A DNA stretch of 64,000 nt from Agelaius tricolor (lineage: Eukaryota > Chordata > Aves > Passeriformes > Icteridae), in NCBI GenBank assembly GCA_023055355.1, contig JALJCS010000052.1:513501-577500 (forward strand). Direction: 5' to 3'. A program made the translations under genes and the position numbers. The stretch's first letter is position 1. Every line of letters begins with the position of its first letter. This document shows, in pieces, positions 43,791 to 57,617 of this stretch. The notes below the pieces were generated by a model. It had not been told where the DNA came from. It did not search any database and saw only the letters and a list, made by a program, of their open reading frames with translations.

Positions 43791-46700
43791 TCAGAAGTAT
43801 TAAATCTAGGCATATAAACTTTGAGGAAAGGTTTGAAATTCTTTTGATTTGAATCACATTTTCTATGAATACTGACTTACAGATGACTAAAATATGTGGA
43901 TGGGCGTTTGAGCTGACACTTTTTGAAAAGGTGCATGGAATTTAAAATTAAAACCAGTGCCATTAAAAGCTTTGTGCCGTTTTCTTTTTCCTCTGGTATT
44001 CAAAATTGCATATATCAAATATCTGTGCTTCATACAAAGCTCTTAGACACTCTCAGAAAAAAGCTTTTCTTTCAGACTAAGTTGCAGTTTACGTAGAACA
44101 CTAGTACTAGTGAAGGTTTTTCTGGGCATAGGGGGAACACCTTCTCATTGGATTTGTGTGCAGAATGCATTTTATGCAAACTGGAAAATTGATCCCAGCT
44201 GTGTTCTAGTCATCATTCTTACTGCATCAGGCCTGAAGATTCTGTGAAAAGTAGCCTGTGGACCTTGAACATAGCTCATGTGAAACAGATGAGAGGCGAT
44301 GGAGAAGTTGAGGGAGAGAATAAAGAGCATATGGCCCAGTACAGACTAACAATTGTTTGGCACCCTTTAAAGGCTGTCTTTGACAAGCAGGGCTGAAGCA
44401 GGTCTGCAAAATATCCGAGAGATCAAAATCCATTGAAGCAAATTCCCCTGGCCAGTCACCTTGCCGCCGATAATTCACTCTCCATAGCAGCTGATCAGGC
44501 CTAACAATGCTGCTGCAGAAGTATTGTGAAAAAGGTAGGCATATTTTCACAGATGCAGGGGAAAATCCCCTTGGATGATGGTTCCAAGGGATTACTTGAT
44601 GGAGCAAGTTATGTACCCTTATCTACCGTGCAATATCTAAGTTGGTGAGTTCACTATCTGTCAGCATCACTTTCGAAAATAAATGTTTGATCCACAAAAC
44701 AATATTTCATATGTCCTGTCTACCTGCTTCATTTCAGCCAATGAATAGGCTACGTTCCATCAGCAAAGGGTTTATGATCCTATGTTTCTTTAAACTGTGA
44801 TAATTCTTTATTTTTTTCTAAATCAGACACTGTCTATTCATAAGATTCAGATGTCCATGGCAGGGGTGTAATTAAATTCACATGTTAAAAAATAACCTTC
44901 TTCTTGTTATCTTTTTATTAAATTACTGACATGTAACATCCGTCTGAGAGCTGAAGAAAACCCCTTCATTTGCTGTTTGCCAAGTATCATCTATGTGATA
45001 CAAATTCTACTTGAGAAATCACACCCGTACATTGCCATGTAGCACTACTAGTAATGCTTTCACAACCTTTTCTTCATCATTAGGTCTTTTGGTGAAGTGA
45101 ATGATTAGAACATAGGCAAGGGCATTTGTTCAAGATGCTCCAGAAAGAGCTGTGGTCTGTTCTCTTCTTTGCTGCCTATGTTAGCACTGAGCTGCAAAAA
45201 AGGAAAGATTACTAGGAAAAGTGTTACTTTCAGTCTAAACTTGTAAATGATGTTTGGAATACCCTGTTAAATGACAAGGTGCTCTTTTAAAATATGGCAT
45301 CTTAAGGGAAAATGTCAGCTTTAAAAAGGTTTTGAGACAGTTGCTTCTGGAAAAAAAAAAAAAAAAAGAAAAGAATTGGAGGCTTCTAAGGTCTTTAGGC
45401 ATACTATTTTGAAGATTGATTCAAACCAGTTTCTTCATATAGGAAGAACAGAGGACCATAGATGCAACCCATTTGAAAATGGATTTCTATATGTTTCTGG
45501 TTGGGATTACCAGGCATCATTTCTTGTGAAGTCGAGGGACTGCAGTTAGCACTCCAATAATTTCCTTCCCTGAAATTCATCTGCATTTGGTCCTTTTTCC
45601 AGAGTCCCCATTTATTAGTGAAGGTATACTCTATCTATGCATTAGAATATTCCATTAGAGTGTGTGACTCATACTTGCTAGTTAAAATGAGCTGGAGCGG
45701 AATGGATAGTTACAGTTGCGTGTATACAATAGTCTTATTTTGGCAAGTTTTCTTTAGACAATGTTGAAGCAGCACTAGCAACTAGGAAGTACAGCTTGCA
45801 GCAGGGAAGGACACTCTTCTGCTTTCTCAAGTTTCCTGTAGTTAAATAGACACCAAAAGGCTTTTCCTAGTACTACTACTGTCTTGTAGGAATACTTGAT
45901 CTAATCCTATCTTTGATCAAATTCCTAATGGGTTACTTTTCTACAAGGCAGAACATTTTTCTTTTAATAATATGTATTTTGTAAGTTGGAAACATGAACT
46001 TGTGCACCAGTCACGTGGACTGTACTCCTTATTAAGTTTCACAACCTTCTTGAGAAAATATTGACTGTGTGTAACTTCAAAAGGAGAATTCTGGGCATCT
46101 TCATTCTATTGATGTACTTGTTTTTCTCCCATGCTGGTATTGTTTTCTATCATTTTTACCAACAGAAATATTTTTCCCTGACACCTATGGAAAAGACCTA
46201 TGTTTACTCAACAGTGCAGCGTCAGTCCATTGTTTAGAATGATTTCAACATGGTCCCAAACATATGGGACAGCTAGACAGCAGAGGTTAGCAACAGGGAA
46301 TGGGAATAACTTCTGAACCGTTTCAGTAGATTTCCCAGGAAGGGCTTGCTTTCTGCCACTGCAAATTTTCCCAGAGATTTTGTCTGGTGAAGAGTTGCAT
46401 CAAAAGAGTGTTTTTGCCCAAACCTTGGGGCAAGCTCTGTCTCCGATTTACTAGTGAATGCAAAGAGGGTGAAAGTGCTGCTTCAAAGCCCTCTGTGCGC
46501 TTTCTGTACCAAGAGGGGGGGTGACCCCAGCAATAAGTTTTGATCTCTCTTCAGAACACAAGGCATGTCATCACCTCATTCATCTTCTTCTGGGACTCAT
46601 AGCATCTTAAGACGAAGAAGCTCTCTTGCTTGCTGAAGTGCGTTCAGCAAAAAAACCTTGTCTCATCAGCAGATTTGAACACAACTACAGTCGAGTCAAT

Positions 46701-49700
46701 TCCAATGCTGGCAGGGCAATACTCTACCCCACTAGTAACATGCCACTATTAGAAGACTGTGTAAAACTATTTTTGTACAAAGTAATCGGAGGGAAAAATA
46801 GAATTGGGAAGAACTGCACATTGTTCTGGAAAAAGCCTCCTGCCTCAGTCTTACAGACATCATTTGCTGGTATCATTTTTAATAGTTGGGGTTTTTTAAA
46901 TTTTGTAGAAGAAAAAATATTACTGCACCTTTATGTTTCCTTAATAGAAGTACAGCCATTTCTTAATAGAATAGAAGTAAGCCATTTGGATATGTACAAA
47001 TGGTCTTTTCAAATACATATGCTATAGCCCACTGTGAAAGTAATTAGCTATAAAGAGAAATCTAAAGGTTTAAAAAGATTTTGGAAGAAAGTAAGTCTAA
47101 GGTGATAGAAGAAGAAGAAAACAGCAGTTTTCTTCTGGTGAAAAAAAAACAAAGGGAGGACCTTGTACAGTGGAGATGTATTATTTGACTTCCTGAAAAA
47201 CTGAGTAGGTTTGCTATTGCCAATGGTTTTCATTAGGAAGGAAGAGATTCCTTTGGCAAAAAAACCCCTTCAAACTGACTTGACAAAAATGTTATGACAC
47301 TTAACTTCACCAGTCCTGAAGAAAAATTCTCATCACTTGATCTGGAAATCATGATGGTAATGGAGACAAGGATGTCTAAGCCATGCCATCAGGAACATAA
47401 AAAAGCATTAGAATGCAGGTAAGACTGAGCTCCTGAACTAGTGTGAAGAGAATGCAAGAAAGACATTTTCCTTTAAGAGTCTTCAGGATGGAGAGCAGAT
47501 CAAATTTTTTCATGTGAAGTATTTCTGAATAGAATGAATCTTCAAAATAACATTGTTTTCCAAAACCTGTCTACAGTATCTCTTACCATGATACACAGTT
47601 CCTATGAATAGAAAAAGCAAAGCACTTTTTTCCAAACTGTTGTGCACTCTTAAGCAATCTACAATAAAAATAGTATTTTTTCATGCTGGGAATGATGTGA
47701 ATTACAAAAAAGCCTTGTAGCACACTTGGCACTGTGGTCTCTTGATTAGCATAGCTTTTTATTCATCAAACACGTTTCACATTGACTATTTTTCTCTTTT
47801 AAATAACGGCATCTTTGTACTTATGCAGCATCCATGAAGAATTTCTTGGGTGTTATTTTGTACCTGATCCTAAATGGCAGGTTCTGCGTTCTGCCATCTG
47901 TCTAGCTTTCCCATTTGATGCAGCTTCTGAGAGGTATTTTCAGAATCGAGGACTACTTGCAAGAATGATGCTAAATCCATGCATTTTACTCCTTGGTTAA
48001 TGCAAAACTATTTTTCCTTTACACTTCAATGAGAACAGGAAAATTATGATGGTGAGTTCAATCCTTAGAGTAATACAAAGAGGACTATTATCATCATTAG
48101 AAAGCAAGCAAGGTGTATTTATTGCACATGCATGATACTCACTGATGCAAATTACCCTGTAAATTCAAAAGGAATCTGTATCATAGGAGTGGATGGACTG
48201 TTTCTACTGATATTTTGCTTAAAGCAGAAAATTAATTTTTTTGACAGCCAACTCATGATTGCAAGCTCACTTTCAACTACAGCTTTCAAACAGATGAAAC
48301 ATGTCTGTTTATAAAACGATACAGTACAGTACACAGTAGCAAGTCAGGTCATAGACATTGAAAAGAAAAAAACAGATCAAAGGACAGATTCATTCACATC
48401 TACAAGCCCTCAAGAGTGTACAGGTCAAATGTCCCCAGAAAACTAGGCTGGTGGCGCAAATTCTCTATGTTGGCACCAGCAGAAGCAGCTGCTATCTTGA
48501 TAGGATGCAATCTTGCTTACATCACCCTTCAGAGCAATCTTCTGTACCCCTGCCCAATACACCTTCTGCTCTATTCCTTGGACTTCACATTTGCATTTCT
48601 ACAGAGTCCTGTCCTGCAAACTGACTCAAAGTTCAGGTAGTAGATTTCCAAGATTTAGAAATGTTGTGTGAGGTTCATTTATTTCATATTTCATTCCATC
48701 TAAGCAAACTGTAACTTTCTGAAGTGAAATATTTCGAGTATGTCCCGTGTATTTTAATGTTAGCTCTGCTTCACATTCAAACTTCTCACAGACCCCTGTG
48801 ATGCCTTGCTGCAAAAATATAGAGCTGCCAAGAGTGGTTGTGGGAAGTTAGAATTGCCAGAAAACCATACAAACAATCTAACAATAGAGCCTTGGATTTC
48901 TGAATATAATTGCACCATGTAAAGTCAAAATACAATATTTAAATGATTTTAGATAATGATGAGTGTGGGCTAGAGAGAATCCAGATAGAATTTTATTTTT
49001 TTAAACAGTTCCGGGAAAAACATGGCCTTGACTTGGAAGTATAGCAGGAAATATTTTTATACAGCATGAGTTCTCATTACCTAATCATACGATTTGTAGA
49101 CCTGAATTGGAAACCAGGAAATAAACGAAGAAAAATATTCAAGCTATAAAAGATGGGAGTTTAAAATTTTCTTGGTATTTCTGATTAAAGCTATTAGGTA
49201 GCTAAATGGTCACCCATTATTTTAAAAAGCATCTGGACATTAAAATAGGTAAATTTCTGCGGGACTTGGATGTCAGCTATTCCTGAAAAGCTTTATTTCA
49301 CTGCTTTCCAACCCTGAATCAATCCACTTAAACGCAGCTGTATTTCAGATGCTCAGTGGAACTGTCCATGTAATGCATATAGTTGACAAATAATCTGCAG
49401 AAAAAGCTAGATCGATTTGAAGATCTTTTCCTGTAAATGGTATTCACGTTATTTGTACAAACACACAGATGGGATTTCTGCTGTCTTCTTCAGGCCACTT
49501 CCTCCAGAGAGCTCTCCATCAAATCTCTCTAGTTCTACTCTTCTGGTGATCCAAAGTCAGCACTGGGATGGTCCAAGTGCATGAATTACTGTCTGCTAGA
49601 GGTGCACCCTGAGGGCTTCTGTGTGCAGCATCACGTGAGCCCTACTAAAGTCACCCTGTTGGTATAAACTGAGCTAGCTGGACCTTAAGGGACAAGATTG

Positions 49701-50126
49701 TGCACTGATATTGTAATAGAAATTAGGTACTAAGAAGGAGGCTGGAAGATTTAAATATTTCTGCCTCCAGCTTAAGCAACACTCAATCTTGGTCTTTATC
49801 GGAAAAACTAGGTGAATTAACCTATTTGGCATTCCTATGCCAAAAATGTCAGTAATACAACAAGAACCGTCAAAAGAGTAACAATTCCAATCCTTACTTT
49901 GTAAAAGTAATTCATTGGAAGAAGTCGGGAAGAAGGATGAAACATGCCAATATCCTACCCTGAGAATCATTCTGTTGATTTGCACAGGTTTCTTATTATA
50001 TACCCATCTAATGCATTGGACATGCGTGCTTGCGATGACACAAATACTTGCAAAGCTTACCAGATAAACCATGTTCTCTTCAGACAGCAAAACATTTCTT
50101 GATGGTTGTGTTTGCTAATTACATTT
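43791..50126. other. Anonymous sequence, gene-poor
   Basis: About 6.3 kb with no recognisable gene, RNA or transposon. The longest frames (44227-44607 minus, 46626-47027 plus, 49674-50090 minus; 126-138 codons) show no domain. A17 at 45351-45367 is the only simple tract of note. Confidence 0.5.
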
Positions 50127-50180
50127 AGACTCAATGTTCTTAAAGGTCTTTTCCAACCAAAGTGATTCCATCATTCTCTA
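50127..50180 (+). mobile_element. CR1 LINE 3' end
   Basis: GACTCAATGTTCTTAAAGGT followed by CTTTTCCAACCAAAGTGATTCC and ATCATTCT is the terminal part of a CR1, + strand. It sits directly left of the composite LTR. Confidence 0.8.
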
Positions 50181-50196
50181 AATCGCAGATCCTGCT

Positions 50197-51546
50197 TGTC
50201 ATGGTTGAGGGCAAATTTGGCAGCAATCCTCAAGAAGGGGTGATTTATTAAAAATATTGATCTAGTACTGATATCCAACTGTGATGGACAAAGGCTCCCT
50301 AACAGTTCAAAATTAGAAAGTGTATGTTTATTGCAACGCTGGGCAGCGTGCGGGATAGCTCCCAAATACACGCTGTGATTTAGAGGTGATAACAGAGTCT
50401 TTTTATCTATACAAGTATTGAATCCCCAAAAGACAAATACATCTTCATAATTTAGGTACATCCCATCATTCCTCACTTCGTATGGTAATTAGTTCAAAAG
50501 CTATTAAGCACGTGTAGTTTGTTCCTCAAAATGAATCGGTGGTCCCTTTCATGGGGAGGGGTTCCAAAATGAGGAAATAAATGAAGTCTTCCTGGTTCTG
50601 AACTTTCTACATTTTCAATGCAAATATGACAAATGAACCCATTGGTAGAACTCCCATTCCCCATCTTCAATTGGTTTCAGAACAGAGGTGGCCTACAATT
50701 GTCTTATGTTCCTAAAAGCTATTTATGAGTTTCTGTATTCTTCATGATAAACCCAGCTAAGCAAACATGATGTTGACAAGCAATCAATTATTAGTTAACT
50801 ACTAACTCTTAACTTCATCAAGGCCTACCTATTTATTTTGATAAACTCTAATAAGGCTTATCTCTGACTAAAACCTCAGCTCCTCTAAAAACCCTAAATT
50901 TCTTTAAAGTTCATGTCTCAGGGGGCCCCCCCCCAGAAAGCCCACCTACACGGCCCCTCCCCTCAACTGGTCTGGGAAACATTTCCTCTGAGAGAAGTGG
51001 AAAAAATCTGTTTATTTAACAGGGAAAGCACCCCCCAGCACAAAAAATGAACAATACCAGATGACAAAACTCAATCGCCGCTCTGAAGAGACAACAAATT
51101 CAGAAAGTCTCTCCTGTGGATGCTTGCTCTGTTATCAATCCCTCCGGCACTGGGAAAGGCTGCTGCCCAGAGTAGGCCCCCATAGGCCACAAAGTGCAAG
51201 CTCTCAGTGCTCTCCAGGTCCCAGTCTGGAGCAGGTTTGAACAGTTCCAAGAAAAGGGAAAGAAAAAAAGACAGTCCAGGGAAAACTCTGCCTCAGCCAG
51301 CTAAACCAACTGAAAAGCAAAGAACACTCTGTTCTGCTCCATCAGTGCCCAGACAACACAGTGCAGCACAGAATGTGGAGCAGTGTTGCTTTTAGAAGGT
51401 GAGTGCAGCCTGTGATAACAAACTCCGTACTTCTTCTTCTCCCCACCTTTGCTCTCAGAAGCAGTCTTGAAGGCAGAGAATAGAATATCCAGCATTAACA
51501 GAACAGATGGCTGGGGATACAAGCATCATAAAGTCACCCTAGGACA
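50197..51546 (-). mobile_element. Solo LTR (TGTCCT...AGGACA family) with a nested insertion, TSD CTGCT
   Basis: + strand begins TGTCATGGTTGAGGGC and ends AGTCACCCTAGGACA. CTGCT at 50192-50196 and 51547-51551 is a perfect 5-bp duplication. Without the nested piece 50241-50920 the LTR is 670 bp, almost exactly the 671 bp of the copy at 5663. AATAAA is on the minus strand at 51011-51016. It differs more from the other two copies than they do from each other in places, so it may be an older or different subfamily. Confidence 0.88.
50241..50920 (-). mobile_element. LTR-like insertion nested in the LTR at 50197-51546
   Basis: About 680 bp begin TGATTTATT and end ATGTCTCA on the + strand (TG...CA), between GGGG and GGGG flanks that could be a 4-bp duplication but are ambiguous. 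AATAAA motifs lie on the minus strand near 50328-50333 and 50244-50249. Its exact ends are uncertain by a few bases because of the G/C runs. Confidence 0.6.
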
Positions 51547-51551
51547 CTGCT

Positions 51552-52562
51552 CTACTGAGATATGTCACCAGACTATGCTAAGACAAAGTTTTGGAACTGC
51601 TAATTAAAATTCTACTATCACAGTGAAGCTGAGGAGGAAAGACAGCTCACTCCAGTTACCTTGTGGCATGCCAATACTTCCTTTCAATCACAATGGTTTT
51701 CGTCTTTAAGTCCGTGACATCACAGGCATAATTCAACATCTTTTGGGCAGGAAGGAAGATATTCTTCTTCTCATTATACTGATGGGTAAGCTGAAATGCA
51801 AAGCAGTTAATTCAAAGTGAAACAGCCATAAAGTCAATAGTAAAACTCACCACAGTTTTGTTTACCAACCCAAGTCCTTACTATCCCAAAATACAAGAAC
51901 AGCTGTAAAAGCCTTGTGGTTTCTTCATTTTTTCCTATACCTACATGGGAGGGTAAGGGATAAATGATCCCAAACAATGGTAATCCACAACAAAGCATTC
52001 TTGACATCATATTCAGCTTTTGCATAGTGAGCTCTTCACCTGATCAAGTTATTCCATTGCAATAGTTTGGGGAGTATCTTAGAGGGCTGGCTGTTGTTTG
52101 GTTTAAACCATCTTGATCATTCAGGAACCCAGTAGCAATGAGAAAGTTCAAAATAAGATAGTGCTACGCAGTGATTTTCCTATATGACAGACGTATTTCT
52201 ACAAGACAGAAGGCTGACCTAATGCTTCCCTACAACATGGCTGAAGTGGCATCCTGTTCCCCATAGGTTTTTCCGTTTAATTTTAGCAGCTTTCTTACTA
52301 GATTAATGAGCTGAACTAACTCAAAAAGGAATCAGATAAGTGCCAGAGCTTTAAAACAAACAACAACAACAACAAAAAAGATGCAAAATGGTGATTTGTG
52401 GGTGCGTTTGAAAACAGAAATTTTTTTGTATTTTTCATAGAGACATGGCATTCTCTAGAATGATATTGCTCCAACGCTTTGAGTTTGGTTTTCTTTTTCC
52501 CCCTCAATTGTAAATGTTATGCATTCTTTTTGGCTATTTCAGTAAATAGATTTTCTGATACG
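51552..52562. other. Anonymous sequence left of copy B
   Basis: No gene or transposon is recognised. It is unrelated to the ERV-A sequence that precedes copy A, so the duplication boundary is sharp on this side. Confidence 0.55.
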
Positions 52563-53660
52563 TGTGAAAGACAGTCTAAAGTTCCCCTCATTTGCCTCAC
52601 GACCATTCCCAGGACAGACACTGGGACCCTAAAGACCCCGATGGGAATTCTGGCCTGCCAGTAATGGGTGAACACCAAAAATCCTGAGGCCCCTGAGCAG
52701 AATTCTGGCCTGCCAAGGGATTGTTCACAGCTGTGTCTTCAGTGACTGCTTCTAGCAGGGCCTGCCAAAGGGCGACCCAGCCTATATGCTTGCACCTGCT
52801 TCACGACAATAGACCAGGAATTTTCCCACCTCTTGGCCAGATGAACTTGCTGGGGCAACTTGGTAGCCCCCCCATGGAAAATCCTTCCTCTGCTCCACTA
52901 CCACCGTGAGGCACCGAGGTTGAAGCCCCCCTACCAAGGACTGAGACTGAGACACCTGTAATTCTGATGCAGGGGTGCTGGCCTGACTGAAGCAGCATGC
53001 CTGCTGAGTGTTGCCTACAGATGTGCCTACAGGACCTAGACTGGTTTCCCCCAGAAAGCAGTCCTGAAACAGTGGGTCCCACTCACTGCTGATACTGACT
53101 TATCCTGCTGAGAACATGGACTGTCTGTACCCGTCTTCAATACCTTTTTCCCCCTCAGCAATTTCAATAGACTTCTTCTTCTTGATTGGATCTGTTCCCC
53201 CTCAGCCATTTCAAGATTCTGTTTCCCCCCTCAGCAATGGACTATAATAGAACCTTGAGTTAACCAGGACTTTGAGACCTTCCCAACGTGACTAGGCAAA
53301 CTCTATTGGCTGGACTAAGAGGACTTAGTCTCTCCATGTTTGGTAGCTATACTCCTCTCTCTTTCTCCCCCTCTTTTTTATTCTTTTCCTCTCCCTGATT
53401 CCTTTCAGGCATTTGCTGTGGTCATTCTATAAAGGCGCATTTGTTTGGATTGATACTGCAATCCCCTTTCCAGGTTGTCTGTTGCACTCCCAGATCAGTT
53501 AACCAACCAACCAGTTAACCAACCCGTTGGTATGAGCGGATGGTGACAATACCTTCTTTCAAGCTGACATTGGTTCTAGTCCATAGAAGCACACTGGTAG
53601 GTAAAAGTAGACTCTAAAAGATAACATTCAAAATGTATTTCCCTTGTCTTCCCATTAAAG

Positions 53661-53861
53661 CAAGTGAAGAAAGCAGACAGGAGATCTTCACATAACATGC
53701 TATGCAAATTGAAAAGATTCTGTCCTTATTTGAAGCAACTGAGGAACTCACACCATGAAATACAGTTCAGACAGATGGAAGGGTCACAGATGATGTCAAA
53801 TCTGTACTTCCAATGTTTGAATGAAGCAAGATTTCTTGAAGTACAATCCTATAAAATGAAG
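53661..53861 (+). other. Candidate 67-codon internal exon (copy B)
   Basis: Same splice sites and length as 8255-8455. The three differences from copy A change Asp to His, Asn to His and Thr to Lys. The reading frame stays open. No family recognised. Confidence 0.35.
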
Positions 53862-55422
53862 GTGAGTTTGCAGAAGCAATTGAACTGGCTCTGTTTTCTA
53901 AACACAATGTTTTCTAAGTAACTGAGGATTCAGGAAGGCAAGCTTGGAATTTAAAGGATTTAGAAAGATACAAATACCAAGACTGGCAGTTCATTAGCTT
54001 TAACAGTCTCTTCAAATCAGATCTATTTTTAACTTCTTCTTGTAGTAGGTCTGAAGACATTGGGAACGATGCAATAAAACAAAACAAACAACAAACCAAA
54101 ACAAAACCAAAACAGCTTTCTCAAAAAGCTTGGAGAAACCAGAGAAATTATGATTTTTAGGGGTTAAGTAGTCCTTTAAAAGTTGTCTCTGGGAAAAGAG
54201 ATAAAAAACCACTAATTGACTGGGGAGTATATTCCAAACCTGTACTGAAGCATGTAAGGGACAAGAGCCGGTAATAAAACTACTATGCTGGGTTCATCTG
54301 TTAAAAGCATTCCAGAATGGTTGAAATTATCAATCACATAATGTGGGATTAAAAAAAAAAAAAGAAAAAAAGAAAAAAGAAGAAAACATAGAGAAAAAAA
54401 TATTTTGAACATGTTTTCCCATTCCCAGATGGCATAACAGCTTTATTTCATTTTGTTCCTAAGACTGATTAATAGCTTATGAAGTGTTTTACAATTGAGA
54501 GTGAGAGTGTTCTCACTAACCGTACAATTTGGATGGATCTCTTTTACTTTGCACAGCAGCAGATACGGTTTAGCACTCCACAGTTCAGTCCCTGAAAGTG
54601 AATGGGTGTGGCAGATTTAACCTAACTGGCCAGTCCACCAGAATGCTTAATTATCTTGGAAAATGCTTTGCTCTATCTCATTATCTGGACATGTCTCTCT
54701 AGCTCCGCTTTGAGCTCCTTGATCTTTCATCTACAGGATGAGATCCAATTTAGCTTAGCAAGGACATAGCCTTTCAAAACCACATCTTTTATCTTCTGCA
54801 TTCATCCAAGTACATTTCTACTGCAGGGAACCCTGTGGAAGATCCTAGTTGTTTTGTTTCTCAGATAGTTGTTGCATAAAAGAGCTCTTCTTTTAATTTT
54901 TTCCCTGCTAAAGGATAGGCTCTGTACTTAACTGATTGTGATGCTAACTCATTATCATCTATTCTTCAGTCGTACAGAGTAGGCAGCAAAGTTTTCTTCT
55001 GAAGACATTCATTTAATGAGAAATGCTGAAGGTCTGACTTTACTTGCAAAGGCCACTGATTGACCGGTTGCAAAATTGTTAAGTCTAGTAAGAGCAGGAA
55101 AAGTGTGCTGTTGCTGTGCCTGTAAATGTCGTGTCAGCTGCTGTTGGGATAAAAAGCATGAGCATAAGAAAACATGGATAGAAAAGAAATTTGTTGTGAC
55201 TTCTGCACAAGAGGAAGTATGAAGCACTTATTTCAGTGGCTAAGACAGTATCATCATTGGGCCAGTTCTCTTCAACATCTTTTGAACAACCTGGACACAG
55301 CACTTGAAGGAATATTAAGAAAGTTTGCCAAAGACACTAAATTGGGAGGAGCTGTGAACTAACTCCCTTGAGGGCACAGAGACCTTGCCGAGAGATCTTG
55401 CCAAATAGGAGAGATGGGCAAT

Positions 55423-55993
55423 TATTGCTGGCCGGGAGTCTATGCACAAATCACAAAAGGGGCGGGACTGCTGGGGACGGCGTCTCAAGCTGGGTTTTTT
55501 CCAGCATCAGTCTCATTACATGGTGATGACAATGGGAAGCTGCCAGCAGCTCACGTCCCCAGCAGCAGACAAAGAACTTAATGGTACAACTGACTTGAAA
55601 AGTTTTTTGACCAATCCCACAAAGCAAAAGCATATTGACAGTACTTCTATCCAATCACTATAAAGACATGTACCTGGGCTTAGAACAATGCTCGCTTCTT
55701 TCGAATAAAAGACCTGCTTGTAAGCCTTAAGATACAGTGCACAGAGCTCCATTATTAAGCTTAGAACTACCTAACATCGCGCTAGATATACTTTGCTGTA
55801 GCTTAGGGAGTTATTCTAGACAAGCATTAAAACAGAGACCATTGTTCCATTTGTCCTTACTTTTCTACTTCTCATCTAATTTTTCTGCTGACAAACCTTA
55901 TGACTACTGCTTAGCTCCAATGACAGTTCTGCTGTCTCTGAGGCCTTCCTTTTGCAGCTTTCCCAAACCCCTCTGTTTTTGAGGATTCCCACA
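55423..55993 (+). mobile_element. 571-bp solo LTR in CR1 with 6-bp TSD (copy B)
   Basis: GGCAAT at 55417-55422 and 55994-55999. CTATAAAG at 55658-55665 and AATAAA at 55704-55709. Same length as in copy A. Its presence in both copies at one site shows it was there before the duplication. Confidence 0.88.
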
Positions 55994-56246
55994 GGCAATC
56001 ACCAACCAGATGGAGTGGAACAAGGGCAAGTGCTGGATTCAGCACCTGCAACTGGGCAATCCTGGTGGGTGTATAGACTGGGGAGGGAGCAAGAGGCTGG
56101 GAGAAGCACTGCAGAAAGGGACCCAGGCTCCTGGCCAATGGCAAGCTGAATGTGCATCAGCAGTGCCCTGGCAGCCAGGAGGGCCAAGCCTGTCCTGGGG
56201 TGCATCAGGCACAGCATCACCAGCTGGGCAAGGGAGGGGATTGTCT

Positions 56247-56286
56247 TGCTCTGCTCTGCTCTGCTCTGCTCTGCTCTGCTCTGCTC
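56247..56286 (+). repeat. (TGCTC)8 microsatellite within CR1 (copy B)
   Basis: Eight pure pentamers, against eleven with two variants in copy A. Confidence 0.93.
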
Positions 56287-57556
56287 TGGGGCGGAATCAC
56301 CTTGGTATTAGAAAGTCCTCAAATGAGGTCTACAAAGACAGGACTCAATGAAATGGCATGCAGCTGAGTCAGGGGAGGTTTAGGTCAGGTATCAGGAAAA
56401 AGTTTTTAACCCGAGAATGGCTGGGCACTGGAAGAGTCTCTCCAGGGAGTGGTCACACCATCACAACTGTCTGAGTTTGGGAGTTCAAGGATGGCCCCAG
56501 GCAGGGCCAGGAGTTGGACTGATGATGATCCTGATGGGGTCCTTCCAATTCAACAGATTCGACGACTCAATGGTTCTGTCCTGGCCACTCAAGGTATATT
56601 GCTTGGTCTCATCAGATTTTGATCTGCTCTTGTTGTTGGTCAGACTTTGTCCCTAGTGGCTAATGATATTTATCACAAGAGACAAAGTGCCTTTTCTCAA
56701 TTTTCTCAAGCAATTGGAACATGCGCCTTAGAATCCTAAAAAAGTCTTTTCTTTGAAACAACACTGTAGTGTTTTTCACTGCCCAGTAGTCTTTCCAGAT
56801 CTTAAGGAGAAAGAAGGCAAAATGAGGGGACGTATTACAATGAATGATTGTCAGTTTTCCGGTTCTTTAGCAGTATATTTGTACTTCCACTATTCTTTTC
56901 TGTAAAATCATGGTTTTCTATAGTATCCAATTTTCTAGCAAGACACATTTCTGCAACTGAGCCCATCAGTCTTTGTGAAAAGATATTGTCAAAAGTACAA
57001 AACATATGAATAGGCAGTGACAAGTGAGGGAAAAAAGGAGTATGAGAAGCAGCTGCATGATCCTAAAGTGAGACAAGAAGGAGGAGAAGGTGCTCCAGTT
57101 GACAGAGCAAAGAATCCCCCACAGTCCCTGGAGGACATCATCATCAAGCAGGTTGTCTCCCAGCAGTCCCTGGAGAACCGTGGAGGAACACAATGGAGCT
57201 CGTGGGGAGCTCCATGCCACAGCAGGTGACTGTGCCTTGAAGGAAGCTGCAGCTTGTGGAGGGAGAGAGGGCCAGAAAAGCATCCTTGACCTCTTGGAAG
57301 AGTGGAAGAGTACGTGCAAATCTTCAACAGCTGCTAACTCTAATCTCTTCTTTTTCCACTTCTTGTCTTAGGTAAGTAAGAAGACAACCCAAGAATTAGA
57401 AGCCTAAATTCTTTTGCTTGAGGCTGCCATTCTTTCTGCCATTCTCTTCCAATTTAGTTTGAAGTAAAACTCATGATAAAGTTCTTAAGGCTTGATGTTC
57501 AGGCTTTTCAGAAAATAGGGAGTGCAAATAACTCTTGTCACTGTCATTTTTTTCAG

Positions 57557-57617
57557 AGAACGAAAAAAGGGAAATTACTGGTTTTCAAGGACTTACGGAA
57601 ATCCATTGGTAACGGTG
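57557..57617 (+). other. Candidate 61-bp exon (copy B)
   Basis: Counterpart of 12171-12231, with the same acceptor and donor. Weak evidence. Confidence 0.2.

Larger units (their letters stand above)
55258..56581 (+). mobile_element. CR1 LINE 3' portion (copy B), split by the same solo LTR
   Basis: Equivalent of 9855-11195, with the LTR at the same base. CR1 halves at 55258-55422 and 55994-56581. Confidence 0.88.
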
